64,000 nt of DNA. Origin: Papio anubis (lineage: Eukaryota; Chordata; Mammalia; Primates; Cercopithecidae). How positions within the stretch are numbered: the first letter of the stretch is position 1; each line of letters starts with the position of its first letter. The position numbers were made by a program, and so were the translations under genes. Positions 55,545 through 64,000 of this stretch are shown here, piece after piece. The notes under the pieces were generated by a model. The model saw only the letters and a list, made by a program, of their open reading frames with translations, did no database searches and was not told where the DNA came from. The stretch covers positions 61,935,590 through 61,999,589 of the forward strand of contig NC_044980.1 in assembly GCF_008728515.1 (NCBI RefSeq), given 5' to 3'.

Positions 55545-55844
55545 GGCCAGGAGTAGTGACTCATGCCTTTAATCCAAGCACTTTGGGAGGCTGGGGTGGG
55601 TGTATCACCTGAGGTCAGGAGTTTGAGACCAGCCTGGCCAACATGGTGAAACTCCGTCTCTACTAAAAATAAAAACTTAGCTGGGTGTGGTGGCACGTGC
55701 CTGTAGTCCCAGCTACTGGGGAGGCTGAGGCAGGAGAATCACTTGAACTCGGGAGGTGGAGGTTGCAGTGAGCCGAGATTGTGCCACTGCACTCCAGCCT
55801 GGGCAACACAGCGACTCTGTCTCAAAAAGAAAAAAAAGAAAAAA
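55545..55844 (+). mobile_element. Alu (S-type) with 14-bp target duplication
   Basis: It begins GGCCAGGAGTAGTGACTCATG. GAAAATGGGAACTA (55,530-55,543) before and GAAAATGGGGACTA (55,845-55,858) after differ at one base. Confidence 0.92.
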
Positions 55845-55996
55845 GAAAATGGGGACTAGAAATCAAACAGAATTCTCTTTAACTCTGTGGGTCTGGGGTT
55901 CGATACCCTGAGAATTTTTGGTACCTAGTGATGTCAAAGTTTAAGTTTTGAAGGTATGGGCTATGAGTGGCAAGTAAACAACAGGATAGGTGTAGG

Positions 55997-56034
55997 TATG
56001 TATATATGTGTGTGTGTGTGTGAGAGAGAGAGAG
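55997..56034. repeat. (TG)n(AG)n microsatellite
   Basis: TATGTATATATGTGTGTGTG followed by AG units. Confidence 0.9.
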
Positions 56035-56519
56035 ATTTGAAAAGATAGGGCTATGAAAAGACTTTCTTTTGGCCATTTTGTTGAGTTTCTATATAGAAGG
56101 CATGGTTTAGAAATCATTGCACTGTATTCTCATTGATTGCTTTATTAATCATATATTAGGGGCTATTGTGGAGGTACATGGTCCTGCATTGTTTTTATAC
56201 AGCTTCCAGGTAGGGTCTAAGCCAGGAGGAGAGTGACATACTTTTCCTCCCAGAGTCTCTCTAACAAGTATATGGTGCATGATAGAAGTGCCTCACTATA
56301 GTTGGGAAAGCAAGATTATTATCCTTGTCTCCAACACTAGCATAATGGTGGAAATCCTGCTGCAAATTTCGATGGCATGTATTTTTGACTACTTTATTTA
56401 AATACATTTGGAAGTGGTACATCCTTTTTACTTTCTGCTAGAATTGTGAGTGTGCTAATCATTCCATTCAGGTTTGACTTCTGAATCTAAATATAATGAT
56501 GTCTTAGACTCTAGGCAGA

Positions 56520-56715
56520 GTGACTAGGAAGGTGGAAGATCAACATGGCACCAGGAAGACCTGGGTTTGACTTTCTCTCCCCCTGGTCATTGATTGAATG
56601 AATGACCTTCAGCAAGGTACTTGGCCTCTTTGGTATCTATACACCTGGGAAAATGGTGCCTACCCTTAAAAAATTTCACAACAAGATAAGTTCAAATAGG
56701 GGTATCTGTAGGGAG
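56520..56715 (+). mobile_element. MIR, sense (degraded)
   Basis: GAAGACCTGGGTTTGACTTTC, CTTCAGCAAGGTACTTGGCC and TCTTTGGTATCTATACACC fit the MIR core. Confidence 0.55.
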
Positions 56716-56889
56716 TTGCTTTTACATGAGTGGAATTGTAGATATAATTACTATTATTCCTTCTCCTCTCCCAAAGACTGATTTGTCAACTGACTTCAGA
56801 TGTTTTAGCTGCTTCTCATGAGGATGGACTGACCAACAAGGCAGGGCATGATGTTGTTCTTGAGTGCAATGATTTCTAAACTAGAAGTG

Positions 56890-57800
56890 GTGTGAATGAA
56901 CATCCCTGTCTTGTTCCTGATTATGGAGGGGAGCACATTCAATATTTTAACGTGAAGTATGATGTTAGCTGGAGATTTTTCATAAATGCTCTTTGTCTTA
57001 ATAAGGAGGCTCCTTTCTATTCTGCTGATAGAGTTTGTGATGAATGCATGTGGAATCTTGTCACAAGTTTCGCTGCATCTGTGGTGATGATTCTATGGTT
57101 TTCTCCTTTGTTCTGTTAATGTGGCAAATTGCATTGGATAATTTTTGAATATTGAACTGATCTTGCATTCCTAGGATGATACTCATTTGGTCATGAGGTA
57201 TTATCTCTTTTATTTGTTGCAGATTTTTATTTACTAATATTTAAAGACCTTTGAATCTATGTTCATAAGTGATATCAATCTGCAAATTTCTTTTTGTAAT
57301 GTCTGTCAGATTTCCATATCGGGGTTAGTCTGGCTTTAGATTTTCTGAAAAGGCTGTGTAAGATTGATATATATATTTTTTTTCTCGAATGTTTGATGAA
57401 ACTCATTAGTAAAAGTTATCTGGGCCATCGGCTTTCTTGGTGGTAAGGTTTTTAATCACAAATTTAATTTCCTTAATAGGTAAACGAGATAATAGATTAA
57501 TAAACTCAAAGTAAATTTAATAAATAGATATATTTAGATTTTTGTATTTATTCTTGTTCTTTCATAAATCGCCTTTTCCAGGAATTTGTTCATTTCCCTT
57601 AAATTGTCAAATTGATTAGTGTAATTTTTAAAATAATATGCCAGTATTATCTTTTAATAACAGCTGTAGTAACTATACTGACAGACCTTTAAGTCTGTTA
57701 TTGATAATTTGTATTTTCTGGTTTTTTCCTTGATCAATCTTTCTAGGAATTTTTCAGTTTAATGAACATTTTAAAACACAGTGTTTTCTGTTTGTTGTTC
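56890..57800 (-). mobile_element. LINE-1 ORF2 fragment, antisense, old
   Basis: AACATCCCTGTCTTGTTCCTG, TTCAATATTTTAACGTGAAGT, GTTTCGCTGCATCTGTGGTGA, CTGATCTTGCATTCCTAGGAT and AAATTTCTTTTTGTAATGTC are the reverse complement of L1 ORF2 reverse-transcriptase and following sequence. Many stops and indels mark it as an old, dead copy. Confidence 0.8.
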
Positions 57801-57924
57801 GTTTGCTAGCTCGTCAGTGTCTGTGGCTGAATGGTTGGCTAGTTTTGTTACGTTAGAGATCCGCTTCACAGTGCTGTTAGGGGATTATAATAGCAAATGG
57901 TAACTAACAGCTAATAATCAGCTA

Positions 57925-58135
57925 CTTATTAAACTTCCTAGGGGGGCAGGTTACCATGTTATGTACTTTACAGAGATCATCTCTAATATTCCATGCTAAG
58001 TTAGGTGTTATTTTACCAATTTTGCCAGGATGAAATGGTAGTTTGGAAAGGTCACATGCCTTGCCCAGGGTCACACAACTAGCAGTGGCTGACCAGGAGC
58101 CGGGAACCTGCTGCCTGCTAAGCCTGTGAGATTTC
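57925..58135 (-). mobile_element. MIR, antisense
   Basis: TTATGTACTTTACAGAGATCA, CATGCCTTGCCCAGGGTCACA, CAACTAGCAGTGGCTGACC and GAGCCGGGAACCTGCTGCC are in antisense MIR order. Confidence 0.75.
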
Positions 58136-58535
58136 CTCTCTACCTTGCTGTTTCTCTGCAGGGCTTGGAGGGATTCTGGTTGAGTTGATGGCTTTGATTT
58201 CTCTTGTCTCCAGCTTTTTCCTAGCCTTTCACTCTCACTCATGTGCTCCTCAGACAGAATGTCCTCTCCCCTCTGTCAGGACATATCCCTATTAATTTAA
58301 ACCCAGGTTAAACACTCAACTCCTCTTCAAAGCAAGCACCGACTCAACCTCATCTGACGGTGACAAAACTGTCCAAGTGCAGGTGTTCTTGTTCCAAGTC
58401 TGCAGATGAGGCCTGAGCGCGTGATTTTATCCTTAAAGATTATTCAGTTAAGTAATACAAATGTGTTAAAAGTTAATTTATCATGGTTTTTAATGATTTA
58501 TACCTGTCTAATTCCAAAAACTATACCAGACAGTT
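58136..58535. other. Unique intergenic sequence
   Basis: About 400 bases between two MIRs, with nothing recognised. Confidence 0.35.
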
Positions 58536-58539
58536 TAAA

Positions 58540-58705
58540 ACAGCATGCGTAACATTGTGCTAGACTTTATTTATATTAGTCCTTGTCCCCACAAAAATCC
58601 CATGAGGAAGCGATTATTATTCTTTTCCAAGTTCATGTAATGAGAAAGGAGCAGGTTCAAATTCATGCCTCCTTTCTCCAGTGCCTATGCTTTTTATCAC
58701 ACCCT
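58540..58705 (-). mobile_element. MIR, antisense (degraded)
   Basis: ACATTGTGCTAGACTTTATTT, AAAATCCCATGAGGAAGCGAT and GGTTCAAATTCATGCCTCC follow antisense MIR order. Confidence 0.6.
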
Positions 58706-58777
58706 CCTGCCTATTTACTATTTATACCACAGAGCAAGAAAGATAATCATAAATCATGCAAAAGTTGTTTATAATAT

Positions 58778-59457
58778 TGAAACTGTCTTTGCAAAAGTAT
58801 GACGGAGACAGTGAAAGAGATCTAACTTAACCGACTCCATCTTGCTATTAACTTCCAAGCTGTCTTTGTTCATTCCTGGGCTTAGGCCAAACTAATTTTG
58901 GGAGAAACTTAGTTTATAGTTTAAACAAAGACAGTAACAGCCCTTTCCCGAAGCAGACTTCCTTCTTGCCTGGGGACTAGATTGCCTTTGTACGACTTAG
59001 CTAGAAGATTAGAAATTAGAGTTTAGGAGTCATGTAGCTGGAGGCTACAAGATTCTGACCCTCCCTAAACTGCTCCTAAGATCAGTGCTTGAGATATTTC
59101 GCAAACTCTCTACTTGATGGACCAGCTGGCCCCACCCAGACTGATAAACTGGCCCATCTGATCTGTTGTTCCCCACTCAGGAACTGACTCAGAGCAAGAG
59201 GACAGCTTCAATTCCCTCTGATTTCATCTCTGACCAATCAGCACTCCTGGCCCACTGGCTTCCCTATACCCACTGAGTTATCCTTAAAAACTCTGCTCCC
59301 CAAAAGCTCTCGGGGAGACTGATTTGAGTAATAATAAAACTCTGGTCTCTCACAGAGCCAGCTGTGGTGAGTTTTTCTTTCTCTATTCCAATTCCCCTGT
59401 CTTGATGAATCGGCTCTGTCTAGGCAGGGGGCAAGGTGAAACCCTTGGGCGGTTTCA
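58778..59457 (+). mobile_element. Complete ERV solo LTR, same family as the one in CD180 intron 1
   Basis: This 680-base element begins TGAAACTGTCTTTGCAAAAG and ends GGGCGGTTTCA, with 6-base inverted ends TGAAAC/GTTTCA, and ATAT on both sides as a likely 4-bp duplication. It carries CTGACCAATCAGCACTCC (CCAAT-type box), GATTTGAGTAATAATAAAACT (poly(A) signal) and GATGAATCGGCTCTGTCTAGG. The order matches the element at 26.4-27.1 kb. There is no internal viral sequence, so recombination removed it. Confidence 0.8.
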
Positions 59458-59539
59458 ATATTAGTGACCAGATTCTACCTGTTACATTAATGTATTGGAG
59501 ATTAGCACAAAAACTTGCTCTGAGCTTCCTGGTAGGAAG

Positions 59540-59587
59540 GAAAAAAAAAAAAAAAAAAAGAGAAAAAGAGAGAGAGAGAAAGAGAGA
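59540..59587 (+). repeat. A-rich/(GA)n tract
   Basis: An A19 run is followed by GAGAAAAAGAGAGAGAGAGA. Confidence 0.9.
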
Positions 59588-60137
59588 CCTATGTGCTTAC
59601 ACATTTAAACATATTGAAACATACATTTATGGTGGTAAATTTGATGAGGAACTTTACACTTAATTAAAAAGTCAGACTGTAGTTCAATAAAAAATATTTG
59701 AAGTCACTGTTAGTTTCAAAATGTTTTAAAAGTAGATTGTTTAAATCATAATCCTGAATAACACAGTTTGCTAGAAGTACAGAGCTCAAATTAATAAGAA
59801 GCAGCCAAATTTCTACTCACTTTATGCTCTGTAGACCCTGCTAGTCTCCTGTGCCTAATTCAAGAAGCTGTGGTGGAAATATGGGCATTAGAGAGAAAAG
59901 ACCTGGGTTTTCCTCCTGGAACCATCACCTACCACCAGATGGGCATGTGGCACGTTAGTTGCTGCCAAATCTCCCTTGCTTCGAGGGTCCTCTACTTCTG
60001 TCTCCAACCCCTTGCAAGAGTATCTTCTCTGAGCATCTCAGATTGGAGTTTCCTTCTTCAGTCTGATTCTGTTTTTCCTCTTTCCAGGATTTCTTACAGT
60101 GTATGGTCCATGGGAAGATTCCTACTCTCGTCTCTGA

Positions 60138-60212
60138 ATACATATACATATATATGTATATGTATGTACATGTGTGTGCATATAAGTATACATATGCATG
60201 TGTGTGTTTGTT
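60138..60212. repeat. (TA/TG/CATA)n complex microsatellite
   Basis: ATACATATACATATATATGT, ATGTATGTACATGTGTGTGC and further ATGTGTG-type units; imperfect, with many self-complementary stretches. Confidence 0.85.
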
Positions 60213-61619
60213 TCTATCATTTCTAAGGACCTGGAACAGGAGAACATTCTGTGTGCTTAGTCCACCTTCTTGGACCTTTCAAAACCTACTTTCAAATAGT
60301 GACATAAAGGAGCTGGGCAAATAGAAAGCAAATAAAAGGCTTATAAAAAAATAGATTGTTTAAAGCACTGAATGAAATCCCATGCCACCCCTGCTCCTTT
60401 AATGGACAAGTTCTAGATGCCAATCTGTAGATGATGTCACCTATTTGCAGAAAAACCTGTTGATCACAAGGTCCCTAATATGTGTGTGTAATACAATAAT
60501 TGTATATCACCATTTTGTTTATTGTTATACATTTTTTGTCTTCACCTCTGGATTATAAGCTCCTTATGGGTAGAGACCCCTTTTCTAGGTCTCTCAGATC
60601 CTTTTGGGAAACATATCAGAAGCAGACCCAGGAAATTCTCACTAAATACTGGTAGACTCTAGTCTAAAGTACTTTAAGGCCATGACAGGAGACATTTAGT
60701 AAACAGGGGGGAAAAAGATGACTTAGATGCCTGGTGGGAGACAAATCGTGCAAGAGGGAAATTGGCTCAGCAGTCTCGCTGTCTGCTTGCAGGGCTTCTT
60801 ATTTAGGCTTCAGCAACCTCAGATGGGGAGATTACAGTGCTTCATGCTGTTCCCCTGTCCTGCTCGGTGGAAGGGACACTTGGTGGGGTCATTAGGCAGC
60901 TGTGATCTGCCATGACTCTAGGTTGGGTGGATATGCAGGCAGATATTTGTTTTTCGAACAACCAGACAGGCTGTCTCCTGAGATCTGACCAAAACTGGAA
61001 CTTGGAGGAGATTCAACTGGCTTTGGTTCAAACCAGAAAAACTGAAACAATACTAATAGCCCGGGAAGCTATTAGCGAGAAATGCTTACTCACCTTCAGC
61101 CCATCGTCTGTAAACTCTTAGCATGAGGATTTGAGTAGCCTGGGGTCCCCTGTGGATACCCTCACTATGCAGAATTATGAATTCAGTTTCCCTTATGGGG
61201 AAGAATGATAGCTAAAAATTTATAATAATAACATTAAGTGATATTGTAGCTGTGTGAACATGTCATGGCCTCAGGTAAAAATGATAGAAGCGCATTCACA
61301 ATGTGGAAGGTTCTTAGACTGTAGACAATTAGACTAAACTCCTTCAGGAAATCCTAACGATGCCAGGTATTGAGTGTTGATCATGACCGAAATGTCAGGC
61401 ACATCTAACCATCTGGACTCAAGTGGGTGAAAAAGAAAATGTCTCCTAAGATGGAAATAAAATGGAGGGGCGAATTGGCAAGAAGGTTGTTTGTTTGTCA
61501 GTGCTTTGGAAGCAGGTGGCCTGTTCCAGCTAGTGTCAGCCTGCTGTGGCCCTGTGAACCTGGTGCCTAATCCTCGTGCATTGTACAGTCTTCCATTTGT
61601 GTCAGAAGATTTCCAGCTT

Positions 61620-61636
61620 GTGCTAGCTTGTGCTAG
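61620..61636 (+). repeat. Short 10-bp tandem duplication
   Basis: CTTGTGCTAG is repeated in direct tandem, followed by CTTG, within CCAGCTTGTGCTAGCTTGTG. Confidence 0.85.
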
Positions 61637-61675
61637 CTTGAAACACAGCAGCCAGGCAAATTCTATGGCTTCTAT

Positions 61676-61770
61676 GTCTTTCTGTGTCTGTCTCTCTCTG
61701 TTTCTATCTCTTTCTCTCTCTCACACACACACACTCACACACATACACCCACACACGTACACACGTATGA
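61676..61770 (+). repeat. (TC)n(CA)n compound microsatellite
   Basis: GTCTGTCTCTCTCTGTTTCT, TCTTTCTCTCTCTCACACAC and then imperfect CA units to ACACACGTACACACG. Confidence 0.9.
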
Positions 61771-62239
61771 GGGAGAGCAAGGTGGAACAGAGAATGTGGT
61801 TTAACTTTCACAGCCTTAAATGAGAACTTCTTTGTTAGTAAAAAGCAAACAGAACAAACTGCACACGGGGTCAGCGTGCTCTGGAATGCAGAATTGTTTG
61901 TCCCTAGTCAAACAGCTGCCTGATGTTGAGTTTACATGATGTTTCAGCAAACCGAAACAATGAGGACGTTTACCATTAACTCCAGGCCTTAGCCATAAAG
62001 TCAGGATGTGGAAGATCAGGGTCACTAACTCTGATCCTTAAGGCTCTCAGCAAACGGCTCTACCCAAGGCAAAACAGCTACTTAGACCAAGTCATCCAAG
62101 TTTATTAAACACCTAGGGTTTTGCCACAGAGTCTGTGGATGCAAAGCTGGACAGTCCCAAGCTTCTTCATAGGACATGCCTTTAAGGACCCTGTTGAGGT
62201 CCAGCTGAAGACAGAAAAGCAAACAATGGTGATGTGATT

Positions 62240-63430
62240 TTTGTTAAAGTGATATTCATTTTAAACACAATGTTCAGTTTGACTATAGCAGAAGGAAGTT
62301 CAGAAAAGTTTCCAAGGGGAGGTAGCATTTGAGTTGAAACTTGAAGGAACAGTAGAAGTTTGCCAGGACGGCACACTGGAGGCGATGGGGTAGGAGCAGA
62401 GGTGCGTGCTGGACAGAAGGTGAAGTAAGTGCAAGGTGTGAGGAGCACAGTCACCCGAGAAACTACTACACATGATTTAGCATTGTCAGGGTGGAGGTGG
62501 GGATGGCAGGGGATGGGGTTGGGAAGGTGGTGGCTGGATCAGGACGAGTCTTCTGCGTAGATCAGCGTGGGTGCTCCCCCTGTGGAAGGAGGGATGCCAG
62601 TGAAATATTTTGAGCAGAAGGAAAGGCTTGGCCATCTTTGCTTCTTAGAAATATCGGTGGCCTCAGGAGGACAGGTTGCAGGGTGGATGGCTAGAAGAGG
62701 TGATGTGGTTCTATAGGGAAAGGGAGGGCAAGTTTGCAGTGGACATTGGCTGGGAGCCTCTGAGGCCCAGTTGAATGATCAGAGACAGGTAGCTATGGGG
62801 ATTGCGAGTAGGAGGGTGGGAGAGTGGGAGTGGGATATCGGGCAGCCCTGGCTCTGAGCTGCCCCAGGGCCTTACCTCTGCCTGGCTTCTGACAGCTGTT
62901 CTCCCTGCTGGACAGTGGCTTCACCACTGGCCTGGGGCAGCAGGGGCTGGATAACCAGATCATGTCAGCTTCGAGAGGGGCATCTGATATACGCTTCTCT
63001 GCAGTGTCTGGAGTTCAATAGTAGGTTTTAATAAATATTTGCTAATTCAATGGAGTCAAGCACTGGTATATGAACCAGGGGTGCAGTCGTGAAGAAATCA
63101 CAGCAAAACCCTGTCCTTGGAGAACACATATTCCAGGTGATGAGACAGGAAATCAGCAATAGAAATAAAATACATAGAAAGCTAGGTGGTGAAATGTGCC
63201 ATAAAGAAAAAGTAAGGTTGGGAATGTGGTTTGCAATTTTAGATGAGGTGGCAAAGGAAGGCTTCTCTGAGCAAAGACCTTTAGGATGGAAGGGGCCATG
63301 GTTTTGAGATGTGAGAGAAAAGCATTTCAAGAAAAGGGGAGAATTTGTGCCAAGATCTCGAGCTGGGTTTGCACTTAGCATATTGGGGAACAGCAAAAAG
63401 GCCGGTATGGCTGCAGGGGGAGTCTGTGGG
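62240..63430 (-). mobile_element. LINE-2 fragments, antisense (several pieces)
   Basis: AGGTAGCATTTGAGTTGAAAC (62.3 kb), TTTTGAGCAGAAGGAAAGGC (62.6 kb), and at 63.02-63.43 kb AGAAATAAAATACATAGAAAG, GGAAGGCTTCTCTGAGCAAAG and GGGGAACAGCAAAAAGGCCGG are L2 reverse-complement phrases. At least two L2 insertions are likely, since the series repeats. A 171-codon minus-strand frame here is L2 remnant. Confidence 0.6.
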
Positions 63431-64000
63431 GGCTGGGAAGTGGGGTGCTGGGCACATTGTGTAGGGCTGAGTGGACTCAGCCCTCCACTCCGCGTGAGAT
63501 GTAAAGTGAAATGTATTCTCCTGCTGACCCTTGCTGTGCACAACTGTCTTCTCCTACCCGTCTAGTTGCAACTCACCCATGCTCGGTGTGGGACATTTTG
63601 TAAGACAACTGGCCTGGACACATGTAAAAAGTCACTGTCATTAAAATAAGAGGTAAGAGGACTGGTCTTTATTAAAAGGGCCTAAAGAGCTGTAGTAATC
63701 AAACACAATGCTTGAGTTATTGGGATAAGGAAAGCCATTGGGATATAAAGCTCTTGGAATATGGCTAACAGTAGATGATATGAATTACTCTTAATTTGTT
63801 AGGTGTGATAATGGTGTTAAAGTCTTGTAGGAGAATGTCCTTATTCTGAGAAAACAAATGCTGTGATATTTAGGGTTGAAATGTCATAATATCGGCAACT
63901 TACTTTCAAAGGGTGAGGCCAACACACGGCCACACACACACATAAGATCAAATGAATACATAGGTAGATAAAGCAAAAAATGCCACAATATGAGCACTTG
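63431..64000. other. Unique sequence to the window end
   Basis: About 570 bases with a short CACACACACA stretch near 63.93 kb. Nothing else recognised. Confidence 0.35.

Larger units (their letters stand above)
59590..62235. other. Mostly unique intergenic sequence with two microsatellites
   Basis: About 2.6 kb with a TA/TG-type microsatellite near 60.14-60.21 kb, a CT/CA microsatellite at 61.68-61.77 kb and a possible L2 tail near 60.55-60.65 kb (GGATTATAAGCTCCTTATGGG). No gene recognised. Confidence 0.4.

Noticed and set aside
56892..57119. 75-codon plus-strand frame with Cys residues
   Set aside because: It is the antisense reading of an old LINE-1 ORF2 fragment.
26432..59457. The two related LTRs as ends of one 33 kb provirus
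   Set aside because: Their flanking 4-bp duplications differ and no gag, pol or env sequence lies between them.
63028..63543. 171-codon minus-strand frame
   Set aside because: It runs through antisense-oriented L2 sequence and has the Pro/Ser/Leu-rich composition typical of decayed L2.

Overview
This window is nuclear DNA from a primate. It carries at least twenty Alu elements, some with AluY-type sequence, together with MIR, L2, LINE-1, MER5 and MaLR/ERV LTR fossils. It contains one intact protein-coding gene, which I recognise as CD180 (RP105), on the minus strand. Spliced by eye, three coding exons give 661 codons, the length I remember for the human protein. Many residues differ from my memory of human CD180 (for example Leu at 25, Gly at 71, and many in the LRR body). 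With AluY-type elements present, this suggests a catarrhine other than human, perhaps an Old World monkey or gibbon. The species call is an inference.

Layout. Positions 1-1.7 kb are repeat-free, AT-rich and end in two AATAAA signals. They look like the end of a long 3' UTR on the plus strand, most likely MAST4, which in human lies next to CD180 in convergent orientation. Positions 1.9-12.9 kb are the intergenic gap, full of old repeats. CD180 runs from a probable poly(A) signal near 12.92 kb, through exon 3 (13,784-15,512) and exon 2 (16,783-16,949), across a 12.25 kb first intron crowded with LINE-1, MaLR, ERV and Alu insertions, to exon 1 (29,204-29,293). Just upstream of the start codon is a TATA-less promoter region with a strong PU.1-type site. 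From 29.6 to 64 kb I see no gene: it is the 5' flank of CD180, made of unique sequence and layered transposon fossils.

Biology. CD180 is a leucine-rich-repeat receptor of B cells, macrophages and dendritic cells. It pairs with MD-1 (LY86), lacks a TIR domain and modulates TLR4 and B-cell responses. The most interesting regulatory signal is a group of ATTTGCAT octamers in the 5' flank, including three spaced by about one helical turn at 31.39-31.42 kb, plus the promoter-proximal PU.1 site. Both fit a B-cell/myeloid gene.

Structural points of note are two solo ERV LTRs of one family (one with a clean 4-bp target duplication), an LTR inside an L2 with a 5-bp duplication, an MLT2 LTR nested in an MLT1 LTR, a DNA transposon split by a G-quadruplex-rich segment, and a perfect 22-bp inverted repeat around CACGTG. 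I found no CRISPR, operon, structural RNA gene or new enzymatic system.
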